Assembly: GCF_012641395.1 (NCBI RefSeq)
Contig: NZ_JABAIH010000006.1
Span: 186,001-250,000 of the forward strand
Length of the DNA: 64,000 nucleotides
Source: Rhizobium sp. P32RR-XVIII
GTDB lineage: Bacteria; Pseudomonadota; Alphaproteobacteria; Rhizobiales; Rhizobiaceae
Direction: 5' to 3'
The notes under the pieces were generated by a model. The model saw only the letters and a list, made by a program, of their open reading frames with translations. It was not told the origin of the DNA and did no database searches. The position numbers were made by a program, and so were the translations under genes. Shown here piece by piece: positions 1-13,521 of the stretch. Positions within the stretch are counted from its first letter, which is position 1. Every line of letters starts with the position of its first letter.

Positions 1-1
1 A

Positions 2-2509
2 ACGACAGTAACCGCATTGGGCGGCATGGCGAATGCCGCAGAAGTCCAAAGTACCGGCACGCTCGGCTCACCGGGCGCCACGACGGCGATCGACGGAAAA
101 CAACTGCCAGCGCCGGATCCGAAATTCGGCGGCGTGATCACGGATGATGCCTTGCAGTCAAAGCCATGGTGGGCGCCGCGTATCGTGCCTCCGAAGGGGG
201 CGCCCAACATCTTGCTGATCATCACGGATGATGCGGGATTTGGTGTGCCGAGCACCTTTGGTGGCGTGATTCCGACACCTACCATGGATCGCATCGCCAA
301 CGACGGGCTGCGCTATAACAACATTCACTCCACCGCACTGTGCTCGCCGACGCGGGCCGCCCTGATTACCGGGCGCAACCACCATTCGGTCGGCTTCGGC
401 GTAATCTCCGAGCAATCCACGGGTTTCCCGGGCTATAACAGCATCATCCCCGAGGACAAAGCGACCATCGGCCGGATCCTCCGCGACAACGGCTACGCCA
501 CTTCCTGGTTCGGCAAGGACCACAATACCCCGGCCTTTGCCGCCAGCTCGATCGGCCCCTTCGATAGGTGGCCGACCGGCATGGGCTTCGAATACTTCTA
601 TGGCTTCGTCGGTGGCGACGCCAACCAGTGGCAGCCGAACCTGTTCCGCAACACCACCCAGATCTACCCCTTCGAGGGCAAGCCGGGATGGAACCTGGTT
701 ACGGGAATGGCGGATGACGCGATCGAATACCTGAGCCGCTTAAACCAGACGTCGCCCGACAGACCTTTCTTCATGAAGTACGCGCCGGGCGCGACGCACG
801 CACCGCATCATCCGACAAAGGAGTGGGTGGACAAGATCGGCAGCATGCATCTCTTCGACCAGGGCTGGAACAAGCTGCGCGAGCAGATATTCGAGAACCA
901 GAAGAGGCTGGGAGTGATCCCCCAGGATACGAAGCTGGAGGCTTGGCCAACGCAGATCATCAAGAACTGGGATGACCTGACGCCGCAGGACCAGAAGCTC
1001 TTCATCAGACAGGCCGACGTCTTCGCTGCCTATGTCGGCTACAGCGATCACGAAATCGGGCGTGTCATCCAGACCATCGACGACATGGGCAAGCTCGACA
1101 ATACGCTCGTCATCTATATCAACGGCGACAACGGCACGAGTGCGGAGGGTGGTCCCCTCGGCACACCCAACGAGGTCGCGTTCTTCAACGGCATCAACGA
1201 GATGCCAACAGACGTCCAGATGAAGTGGTACGATGTCTGGGGCACCGAACAGACCTACAACCACATGTCCGCGGGTTAGTCCTGGGCTTTCGATACGCCC
1301 TTCACATGGTTCAAACAGAACGCCTCCAGGCTCGGCGGCATCGGGCAGAACATGGCGGTCTCCTGGCCGGCGCGCATCAGCGACAAGGGCGGGCTGCGCC
1401 AGCAGTTCACGCACGTCATCGACGTGGTGCCGACGATCCTCGAAGTAACGGGGATACCCGCCCCAGAAATGGTCGACGGGATCAAGCAAGCGCCGATCGA
1501 GGGCACCAGCTTCGCCTATACATTCGATGAGAAAAACGCCAAGGCGCCGTCACGGCACAAGACCCAGTATTTCGAAATGATGGGCCAGTGGGCGCTCTAC
1601 AATGATGGCTGGTTGCTCAGCACGAAGGTGAACCGCGCGCCGTGGGAAGCCTTCGGCGCCGCCAATCCCGACCCGCTGAACAACCAGGTGCTGGAACTTT
1701 ACGATCTGAGCAAGGACTTCAGCCAGTCGCAGAACCTTGCCGACCAGAATCCCGACAAGGTCAAGGAACTTAAGGAACTGTTCATCGCGGAGGCGAGGAA
1801 GCATCAGGTCTTCCCCATGGATGCCTCGGTGGCAGCCCGCATCGTCGCGCCGCGCCCGAACATCACCGCCGGGCGGATGGAGTTCACCTACACCGTCCCG
1901 ATGGTCGGCCTGCCGCAAGGCGACTCTCCCTCCATCCTCAATAGCTCGTACGCCATCACCGCGGACATCGATGTGCCCCAAGGCGGCGCGGAGGGCATGA
2001 TCCTGACCTCGGGCGGGCGCTTCGCCGGTTACGGCTTCTACCTGTTGAAGGGCAAGCCGGTCTTCCTTTGGAACCTGGTCGACCTCAAGCGCGTCAAGTG
2101 GGAAGGCCCGGACGCGCTGACGCCCGGCCGGCATACCATAGAATTCGATTTCAAGTATGACGGCCTTGGAACCGGGACGCTTGCGTACAACAATATGAGC
2201 GGCCTCGGCCGACCTGGAACCGGCACCCTCAAGGTGGATGGCAAAGTCGTGGCCACCCAGGAAATGCAGCGCACACTGCCCATGATTCTGCAGTGGGATG
2301 AGAGTTTCGACATCGGCTCCGACACGCTGACCGGCGTCAACGACGCCGATTACCAACCGCCGTTTGCATTGACGGCCAAGCTCAACAAGCTCACGCTCAA
2401 GGTAGACCGACCGACACTTTCCGAGGAGGACATCAAGAAACTGCAGGCTTCAGAAGCTATCGCTGTGGACGGCAAACCGATCCATCACATGCAGGCTGGA
2501 CCGCAGTAG
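2..2509 (+). pseudogene. Arylsulfatase (sulfatase family), 5'-truncated by window edge and interrupted by an in-frame TAG
   Basis: This is an exported formylglycine-type sulfatase that would hydrolyse sulfate esters in the periplasm. The reading frame is open from the left edge, and its first residues (TTVTALGGMANA-AEV) look like the end of a signal peptide, so the true start lies upstream. The metal-binding DD of ITDDAGFG and the CSPTRAALITGR signature are present; the Cys at 341-343 is the residue converted to formylglycine. At 1277-1279 a TAG interrupts the frame, and the same frame continues without any shift to 2509. The context YNHMSAG-stop-SWAFDTPF matches a position where relatives carry Trp, so a single TGG to TAG change explains it. 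The C-terminal half (HVIDVVPTILE, then a beta-rich tail) is intact. It is either a recent pseudogene, a sequencing error, or a readthrough gene. Confidence 0.85.
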
Positions 2510-2524
2510 TCGCTGTTAGAGGTT

Positions 2525-2544
2525 AACCGGCCGCTTGCGGTTTT
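2525..2544 (+). terminator. Weak hairpin followed by T residues after the sulfatase
   Basis: AACCG and CGGTT can pair around an 8-base loop and are followed by two more T. The stem is only five pairs, so this is a tentative terminator for the sulfatase transcript. Confidence 0.25.
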
Positions 2545-2644
2545 AAGCCCCTCTCAACCCTGTCACTTAGCTGTTTGGTTAGATTCCGGCTCGTACATTA
2601 GAAGCTTGCAATGGTCGTCGCTCGGGGCGAGGGAGGACGGACCG

Positions 2645-2773
2645 ATGATGTATGGAGCACTATTCATTTCAGGCCTGGTGGCCTGTGTAATGGTGATCGT
2701 TTTGATCGGGCACGAAGCGGAAAAGGCGGATCACGGTGCGCCGCAATCCGCCATGTATGGTCATCAAAACTAG
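2645..2773 (+). CDS. Possible small single-pass membrane protein (42 aa)
   Basis: A short frame starts at tandem ATG codons, with a GGGAGGA ribosome-binding site about 10 bases upstream. It encodes 42 residues: a hydrophobic stretch (residues 4-22, ALFISGLVACVMVIVLIG) then a polar His/Ala/Gln-rich tail ending MYGHQN. The good RBS and clean membrane segment favour a real gene. I do not recognise a family. It lies alone between the sulfatase and the convergent threonine aldolase, and leaves only an 11-base gap to the latter's stop codon. It could still be a chance frame, as conservation was not tested. Confidence 0.4.
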   Translation: MMYGALFISGLVACVMVIVLIGHEAEKADHGAPQSAMYGHQN

Positions 2774-2784
2774 CCTTGCCGGCT

Positions 2785-3837
2785 TTATGCCGCCAGGCAT
2801 TTCAGGAAGCCGTCGACGTCGGCTTCTGTCGTGGCGAAGCTGGTGACGAGGCGGACCAGCGTCTCATTATTGCCGACGAGTTCCGGAGTTGCAGCCGGGA
2901 CTGGCCATTCGTAGAACTTCGCGCCCTTTTCCTCGGCGGTTTTGGCCGCACTCCTGCTAATAACAGCAAAGACCTCGTTGGAAGCGGTCGGCCAGGCAAG
3001 CCGGGCAGAATTGCTGGCGCCGATGCCGGAACGAAGCCTGTCGGCCATGCCGTTCGAGTGGCGGGCTAGATCGAGCCAGAGATTGTTCTCGAAATAGGCG
3101 TCGAACTGGGCGGCGATGAAGCGTGACTTGGAGAAGAGCTGTGCGGCGCGTTTGCGGATGAAGGGCATTTCCTTCGCCTGTTCCGGGTTAAAGAAGACGA
3201 TCGCCTCCGCGCACCAGCAGCCGTTCTTTGTGCCGCCGAAGGAAAGCATGTCCACGCCGCGTTTCCATGTCATCTCGGCGGGCGTTGCGCCAAGTGCAAC
3301 GAGCGCATTGGCGAAGCGCGCGCCGTCCATATGGAGCGGCAGACTGCGCTTCTTTGCGATGGCGGAAATCTCTCCGATTTCAGGCAGAGAGTAGACCGTA
3401 CCGATTTCGGTCGCCTGGGTGATGGTTACCGCGCTGGCGCGGCCATGGTGCACGGCATCTTCAGGGAAACTTGCGATTCTTGCCGAGAGTTTTGCCGGAT
3501 CGATTTTGCCGGACTCTCCCGGCACGGCAACCAGGCGGGCCGAGTCGGAGAAAAATTCCGGTGCTCCGCATTCGTCCTCGATGACGTGGGCTTCCGAGTG
3601 GCAGAACGTGATTCCACCGGGGCGCTGGACGCTCGCCAGGGAAAGAGAATTTGCAGCCGTGCCGGTTGCGACAAAAAAGACAGCGACGTCACGCTCGAAG
3701 ACTTCGGAAAAGCGATTCTCGACCTTTTTATCGAGATCGCTGGTTCCGTATGCCGAAGCGAAACCGGCAGAAGCGGTGAGTAGACGTTTGGAAATGGATT
3801 CATGGGCGCCAGCCCAGTTATCAGAAGCAAAAAACAT
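2785..3837 (-). CDS. ltaE: Low-specificity L-threonine aldolase
   Basis: This PLP enzyme cleaves L-threonine or allo-threonine to glycine and acetaldehyde in the cytosol. The 350-residue product begins MFFASDNWAGAH, the usual family start. The PLP-binding Lys is in SFGGTKNG (about residue 204), preceded by the cofactor-contacting Asp in LHMDGARFANA. The frame stays open upstream to 3915, but the extra 26 residues do not look like the family, so the internal ATG at 3837 is preferred. No strong Shine-Dalgarno is visible there, which leaves some doubt about the start. It is transcribed divergently from gltB. Confidence 0.9.
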   Translation of the reverse strand: MFFASDNWAGAHESISKRLLTASAGFASAYGTSDLDKKVENRFSEVFERDVAVFFVATGTAANSLSLASVQRPGGITFCHSEAHVIEDECGAPEFFSDSARLVAVPGESGKIDPAKLSARIASFPEDAVHHGRASAVTITQATEIGTVYSLPEIGEISAIAKKRSLPLHMDGARFANALVALGATPAEMTWKRGVDMLSFGGTKNGCWCAEAIVFFNPEQAKEMPFIRKRAAQLFSKSRFIAAQFDAYFENNLWLDLARHSNGMADRLRSGIGASNSARLAWPTASNEVFAVISRSAAKTAEEKGAKFYEWPVPAATPELVGNNETLVRLVTSFATTEADVDGFLKCLAA

Positions 3838-4356
3838 GGAAAACCGTGGGGAAAAGATGGGGTAAGGGCACGTTCGGCAAAGGACATTACGCCAAAGCTT
3901 CACGCGATCAAGCATCTGCCTCGCAATGCATCACAAAAATTGAATTCCGCAATCAATAAACAAAATACGGCGATGCACGGTAATTTTATTTCGCGATTCC
4001 GCGGTGCCTGGCAATCTTCCGTCGCAGATTGACGATTTTTTAATCGAACGCTCTTGCGAAGTGGACAGGTTTCTGGCATAGAACTGATGAATTAGGACAG
4101 GGTTGCTGTCCTATTTTGGCCTTTACGGCCGAAGAGGCGCCGAAACCCCTGACCTTCGTGGGGTTTCACGCTATAGTCCACCCGAGCGCAGCCTTGGCAG
4201 CGCAAGGCGACTGGCAGGCGCGGAGCGATAGATCGCTTTTGAGCGGACTTACGCGACCGGATCTTCACAATGCAACAGCGCTGTCGCGTGCCGAACCAGA
4301 CAGGGACGGTGCACGACGAAAAGCCGCCCGATCGCGGGCTCTGACAGGAGGGAAAG
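3838..4356. other. 519-base intergenic region between ltaE and gltB
   Basis: No convincing gene is seen here; short frames on either strand lack RBS and family features. The part from about 3930 to 4050 is clearly more AT-rich than its surroundings, as expected for divergent promoters. It contains a small dyad CGATT-TTTT-AATCG at 4033-4046 and a perfect 8-bp inverted repeat at 4093-4113. gltB has a strong RBS (AGGAGGG) just before its ATG. The leader between the inverted repeat and the gltB start is about 240 bases, long enough to carry RNA-based control. Confidence 0.6.
4093..4113. repeat. Perfect inverted repeat upstream of gltB
   Basis: TAGGACAG and CTGTCCTA are exact reverse complements separated by 5 bases (GGTTG) and followed by TTTTGG. 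It could be a protein-binding dyad, or as RNA a short hairpin with a T-run (attenuator-like) in the gltB leader. No gene lies immediately upstream on the plus strand that would need a terminator. Confidence 0.55.
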
Positions 4357-9078
<4,722 letters not shown>

Positions 9079-9206
9079 TTGCGCTGATGATCCGCGGCGC
9101 CGGCACAGACCGGCGCGGCGGATGACCAAAATATCTCAATGGCCCACAGATCGGCAGCAGCCTCAGGCAGCGCAGACGTGTGGATAGCACTCAAGGGATA
9201 TCTTTG

Positions 9207-9284
9207 ATGACGGTCGAAAGAAGCAACCTGCCTCCGCTGTCGAGGCTGACGATGGACAACTGGCCGCAGGCGAGGCGGTCATGA
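9207..9284 (+). CDS. Possible 25-codon leader ORF before gltD
   Basis: An ATG at 9207, preceded by AAGGGAT, opens a 25-residue frame (MTVERSNLPPLSRLTMDNWP...). Its stop overlaps, as ATGA, an ATG at 9281 that is in frame with gltD. This arrangement could couple translation into gltD. The peptide has no recognisable family and may be a chance frame. Confidence 0.2.
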   Translation: MTVERSNLPPLSRLTMDNWPQARRS

Positions 9285-9301
9285 GTGTAAGGGACGAAAA
9301 T

Positions 9302-10756
9302 ATGGGTAAGGTCACAGGGTTTCTGGAAATCGACCGGCAGGTAGCGAAGTATCAGCCTGCCTCGGATCGCATCCGGCATTTCCGCGAATTCACGATCCCG
9401 ATGTCGGACCAGGAAGTTCAGAAACAGGCAGCACGCTGCATGGACTGTGGCATCCCCTATTGCCATGGGCCGACCGGCTGCCCGGTGCACAACCAGATTC
9501 CGGACTGGAACGACCTCGTCTATAACAACAACTGGGAAGCGGCGATCCAGAACCTGCATTCGACCAACAACTTCCCGGAGTTCACCGGACGCGTCTGCCC
9601 GGCGCCGTGCGAGGAGGCTTGCACGCTGAACCTCGAAGATACGCCGGTCGCGATCAAGACGATCGAGCAGGCAATCGCCGACAAGGCTTACGAACTCGGC
9701 TTCATCCGCCCGCAGCCGGCGACTGTTCATACCGGGAAGAAAGTCGCGATCATCGGTTCAGGTCCTGCAGGGATGGCCGCGGCGCAGCAACTCGGCCGTT
9801 CCGGTCATGACGTGCATGTTTACGAACGCGAAAGCCGCCCAGGCGGCCTGCTTCGTTACGGCATTCCCGACTTCAAGATGGAGAAAAACTTCATCGACCG
9901 CCGCGTCGAGCAGATGAAAGGCGAAGGTGTTACCTTCCATTGCGGCGCCAACGTGGGCGTGGACATCAAGGTTGAGCAACTCCTCGCCGACTACGACGCG
10001 GTGCTCTATTGCGGCGGCTCCGAAACGCCACGCGAGGCGGGAATCCCGGGCACCGATCTGGCCGGCGTCCATGATGCGATGCCGTACCTCGTGCAGCAGA
10101 ACAAGCGCCTCGGCCGCGAAAACATCGACAGCGTCGGCTGGGCGTCGGACCCGATTCTGGCGGGCGCCAAGCATGTCGTCGTCGTCGGCGGTGGCGATAC
10201 CGCGTCGGACTGTGTCGGCACGGCGTTCCGTCAGGGTGCGGTGAAGGTCACCCAGCTCGACATCCGCCCGCAGCCGCCGGAAAAGGAAGACAAGCTCGCC
10301 GTTTGGCCATTCTGGGCAACGAAGATGCGCACCTCCTCCTCGCAAGCCGAAGGCGCGGTCCGCGAGTTCCAGGTTGCCACGCTCGAATTCATTGGCGAAG
10401 ACGGTCAACTCACCGGCGTCAAGTGCTGCGAAGTCGATGAGCGCCGCAAGCCGATTGCTGGCACGGAGTTCGTCATCAAGGCGGATCTCGCCTTCATCGC
10501 CATCGGCTTCCGAGGACCGTTCACCGGTAGCGTGCTCAAGGAACTCGACGGCAAGCTGGCGCTCAATACCGACCGCCGCGGCTCGACGAATGTCGTTGCG
10601 AACGACACGGACTACAAAACCTCAATCGACAAGTTCTGGACGGCAGGCGACGTTCGCCGCGGCCAGTCGCTGGTCGTCTGGGCGATTCGCGAAGGCCGCC
10701 AGGCAGCTCGCGCGATCGATGAAGCGCTGATGGGTTCGACGGTCCTGCCGCGCTGA
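9302..10756 (+). CDS. gltD: Glutamate synthase small (beta) subunit
   Basis: GltD takes electrons from NADPH and passes them through FAD and iron-sulfur clusters to GltB. The 484-residue product shows the cluster ligands CMDCGIPYCHGPTGCPVHN and CPAPCEEAC near the N terminus. The FAD fold follows (IIGSGPAGMAAAQQLG, then ESRPGGLLRYGIPDFK) and then the NADPH fold (VVVVGGGDTASDCVG). The start at 9302 (MGKVTGFLEIDRQ) fits the family and has AGGGA upstream; an in-frame ATG at 9281 would add seven residues and overlaps a short leader frame. A strong terminator follows. Confidence 0.97.
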   Translation: MGKVTGFLEIDRQVAKYQPASDRIRHFREFTIPMSDQEVQKQAARCMDCGIPYCHGPTGCPVHNQIPDWNDLVYNNNWEAAIQNLHSTNNFPEFTGRVCPAPCEEACTLNLEDTPVAIKTIEQAIADKAYELGFIRPQPATVHTGKKVAIIGSGPAGMAAAQQLGRSGHDVHVYERESRPGGLLRYGIPDFKMEKNFIDRRVEQMKGEGVTFHCGANVGVDIKVEQLLADYDAVLYCGGSETPREAGIPGTDLAGVHDAMPYLVQQNKRLGRENIDSVGWASDPILAGAKHVVVVGGGDTASDCVGTAFRQGAVKVTQLDIRPQPPEKEDKLAVWPFWATKMRTSSSQAEGAVREFQVATLEFIGEDGQLTGVKCCEVDERRKPIAGTEFVIKADLAFIAIGFRGPFTGSVLKELDGKLALNTDRRGSTNVVANDTDYKTSIDKFWTAGDVRRGQSLVVWAIREGRQAARAIDEALMGSTVLPR

Positions 10757-10780
10757 AACTGCAGGCAAGAGCGACAAGGA

Positions 10781-10806
10781 AGAAGCCGCATTTAGCGGCT
10801 TCTTTT
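10781..10806 (+). terminator. Rho-independent terminator after gltD
   Basis: A 9-bp perfect stem (AGAAGCCGC / GCGGCTTCT) with a 5-base loop is followed by TTT. It ends the gltBD transcript and sits at the 3' end of the convergent SGNH gene, so it may work in both directions. Confidence 0.85.
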
Positions 10807-12016
10807 ATTTCGTTGAGACCTGCTTCGGCTCCTTGCCTGACGGTAGCCGGTAGTCGTCTATACGTCCTGCCGGCGCAGGTTCCATCTTGCCTTCCTCCAC
10901 CAGCATATCCCGAGGCGACTTCGTCTGGCTGACAGGAAGCTGCATGCCGCCGAGAAGCTCCTTTCCGCCGTCAAGATTGGGATCCGAAAGGCTGATCGGC
11001 AGCCCAAGCGGGCTCGACGGCTGTCCAAGATGAGGTGCGTTACTCGTATCGAGACGCACAAGGTCGGGACTTGCCTGCATGCCGAGAAGGCGGCGGGCCG
11101 GCTTTTCCACATAGAAGGCGATTTTGCGCCGCCCGGCTTGCGTCAGGTTGATGCCGTCCGAAGTGCGCAGGCGCACCTGCTGGCCGTTGATGTCGGAACC
11201 CGTAACGACGAATTGCCCGTTCTCGTCGACGAAACCATCCCAGATGTCGACGAACTCGCCGCCGACGCCTTCGACCTGCTTGCGATAAAGCTGGTTCATC
11301 TGAACGGCATCGGCTGTCGCGGAGGGCGATTCGAAGGCGGGCAACCCGACCCAGAGCAGCGGTATCTTGCGGGCGGTTACATCCTTGCCGAATGCGACGA
11401 CGCGACGCTGATATTCGGCATACCATCCGTCGGTCTTGAATTTTTCCTTGCCGGCGTCGGTTACCATCTGTTGCCGGTCGTTGGCGCCGAGCATGACGAC
11501 GACCATCGCCGGCTTTACCTCGTCCATCATCTTCAGGAGCTGCGAGGGCCAGTCATAGTAGTCGTCGCGCACAAGGCCGGAGGAGACATTGCCACGGGCT
11601 TCGACGACGACGCCCGGCGATGTCTTGAAGGCTTCGGTCATACCGTCGCCGAGACCGCTTGCGAGGAAGTCGCCGACAATCAGAATCTTCTGCGCGTTCT
11701 GCAGTTTCTGGACCGGCGGTTCCTGCTGGATCGGCGCGGCGGGCCGCACGGGAGCGGCGGCTCTGGTAGGCGAAAGCGGTGCCGGCCGCCTGCGCAACTG
11801 ACGCTGTGGCGGTGCGCGGCGAACTTCGGGCGGCTGCGAATAGCGCTGGTCGATGTAACGGCGGCCTAGCAAAACATCCCAAAACGAGCGACGGTAGTAA
11901 TAGCGCTCCTGGGCACCGGCAAAATCCGCTGGCGCGCTGAAGGAAAGCACTAAAGTTGCGGAAAGCAGCGCCCGCCAGCCAAATTTCCGCTTGTTGCCCG
12001 ATATACGCATGGTCAT
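10805..12016 (-). CDS. Exported SGNH-hydrolase-like protein (DUF459 family)
   Basis: This 403-residue protein has an N-terminal signal sequence (LLSATLVLSFSAPADFAGAQ) and a Pro/Arg-rich stretch to about residue 100. An SGNH-type esterase domain follows: block I as VGDFLASGLGDG, block III as MLGANDRQ, and a block V-like DGINLTQAGRRKIA. The usual catalytic His of block V is not obvious at the normal place, a deviation worth noting. The start ATG has AGAGG six bases upstream. The gene lies about 80 bases downstream of a lytic transglycosylase gene on the same strand, suggesting a role in cell-wall or surface-polymer acyl ester chemistry. That role is inferred from context only. Confidence 0.8.
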   Translation of the reverse strand: MTMRISGNKRKFGWRALLSATLVLSFSAPADFAGAQERYYYRRSFWDVLLGRRYIDQRYSQPPEVRRAPPQRQLRRRPAPLSPTRAAAPVRPAAPIQQEPPVQKLQNAQKILIVGDFLASGLGDGMTEAFKTSPGVVVEARGNVSSGLVRDDYYDWPSQLLKMMDEVKPAMVVVMLGANDRQQMVTDAGKEKFKTDGWYAEYQRRVVAFGKDVTARKIPLLWVGLPAFESPSATADAVQMNQLYRKQVEGVGGEFVDIWDGFVDENGQFVVTGSDINGQQVRLRTSDGINLTQAGRRKIAFYVEKPARRLLGMQASPDLVRLDTSNAPHLGQPSSPLGLPISLSDPNLDGGKELLGGMQLPVSQTKSPRDMLVEEGKMEPAPAGRIDDYRLPSGKEPKQVSTK

Positions 12017-12096
12017 GCCCGCCTCTCACGACATTTTCGCACGGCGGTGGCACACGCGTCCACTCCCCATGGAACGATGTCGCGGATTTCTTCCTT

Positions 12097-13320
12097 CTAG
12101 CGCCGAAGAGCGTTCAGGAGGGGCTTGGAGGGTTGGCCATCGGCCTGCATGCCGAGACGTTCCTGGACGGCCGAGATGGCGGCTTTAGAACCCGAACCAA
12201 AGTTGCCATCGACCTTGCCATCGTAATAGCCAAGTGTCTTCAAGCGCGTTTGCAGCTCGAATTTTTCCTTGATGTCCAGCGTGCCGTCCGGGCGCGGCCA
12301 AGCTTGCTTCATACCGCCGTAGCCGGCGATCTCGTCGGCAAGCAAACCGACGGCAAGCGCATAGCTGTCGGACGCATTGTACCTCTTGATGGTAAAGAAG
12401 TTGGCGGTCATCAGGAAACCGGGACCGCCGGCACCCGCCGGCATCTTCAACACGGCTCGCGTCGAACCGTCGCGGAAGGCTTTGCCGTTTGCACGGGTGA
12501 CACCCATCGCCGCCCATTGGGCAATCGTGTGCGTTTTGCCGGCCTGCTTTGCGGCATTCGCCGGAACCGCGACTTCATAGCCCCACGTTCTGCCTGTATC
12601 CCAGCCGTTCTTGGCGAGAAGATTGGCGGTGGTTGCAAGTGCATCCGGAATGGAGTTCCAGATGTCGCGGTGGCCATTTCGGTCGGCATCGACGGCGTAG
12701 AGCAGATAGCTTGTCGGGATGAACTGCGTATGGCCCATCGCACCGGCCCACGATCCGGTCATGCCGTCGGCGGAAATATCGCCGTTCTGCAGGATTTTCA
12801 GCGCGGCAACGAGCTGCTTCTTGGCATATTTCGCTCGGCGGTCATCCGCGTAGGCAAGGGTCGCAAGCGCACGCGGCACATAGTGCAGCCGGTCGTCCTT
12901 CGTGAGGACTTCGCCGTAGTTCGATTCCATCGACCAGATCGCGAGTATGATGTTCTTGTCGACGCCGAACTGGCGTTCGATCGCCTTCAACGTCGCAGCA
13001 TGCTTTGCAGCCATTTTACGGCCGATCTCGACCGTGTAGGGGTTTACGCGGGAGTCCACATAGTCCCAAATCTTGGTTGTGAACTCAGGCTGAAAGGTCG
13101 CTTTTTCGAGGACGGTTGGGTCCGGCTCGGTCACTCCGGCGAAAGCTTTCCGGTAGGTTGCCTTGCTGATGCCATTTTGCGCGGCTGTTTGGTAAAAGTC
13201 CGCGATCCAGTTCTGGAACCGCTGGTCGGCAGCCGCGTTGTGCGGGGCCAAACCTGCGGAGGCGGTCACCAAGAATGCGAGAGCAAGACCACGAAAGGAG
13301 TATTTGTGAACCAGGGTCAT
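12097..13320 (-). CDS. Lytic murein transglycosylase (MltB-like) with peptidoglycan-binding domain
   Basis: The 407-residue protein has a signal peptide (GLALAFLVTASAGLAPHNAAA) and no lipobox Cys at the cleavage region. It has an SLT_2/MltB-type catalytic domain and a C-terminal PG_binding_1 domain (LKTLGYYDGKVDGNFGSGSK). The catalytic Glu is E132 in IWSMESNYGE, and MGHTQFIPTSY is the conserved substrate-groove motif. It cleaves the MurNAc-GlcNAc bond to give 1,6-anhydro ends in the periplasm. It is divergent from galU and upstream of the DUF459 gene, with which it may form an operon. Confidence 0.92.
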   Translation of the reverse strand: MTLVHKYSFRGLALAFLVTASAGLAPHNAAADQRFQNWIADFYQTAAQNGISKATYRKAFAGVTEPDPTVLEKATFQPEFTTKIWDYVDSRVNPYTVEIGRKMAAKHAATLKAIERQFGVDKNIILAIWSMESNYGEVLTKDDRLHYVPRALATLAYADDRRAKYAKKQLVAALKILQNGDISADGMTGSWAGAMGHTQFIPTSYLLYAVDADRNGHRDIWNSIPDALATTANLLAKNGWDTGRTWGYEVAVPANAAKQAGKTHTIAQWAAMGVTRANGKAFRDGSTRAVLKMPAGAGGPGFLMTANFFTIKRYNASDSYALAVGLLADEIAGYGGMKQAWPRPDGTLDIKEKFELQTRLKTLGYYDGKVDGNFGSGSKAAISAVQERLGMQADGQPSKPLLNALRR

Positions 13321-13521
13321 TGGCGGTCGTATCCGTCATCTTCGTTGCAAGTACGGCGGAGCTACAGTTTCCGTCCAAACGCGACACTACCGGAACGGAG
13401 TCAACAAATTCTTTACCATGACCTGTTTGCGCCGTCATCCTTCGTAAAACGGTAGCCTTTTCTATCTAGTTCACCCTAAATAGCCTGAGTTTATAGTGAT
13501 ATAGCCCCCTAGGAGGTCTAC

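Noticed and set aside
11956..13455. 499-codon frame antisense to the lytic transglycosylase
   Set aside because: The minus-strand gene has a signal peptide and catalytic motifs, so the other strand is a shadow.
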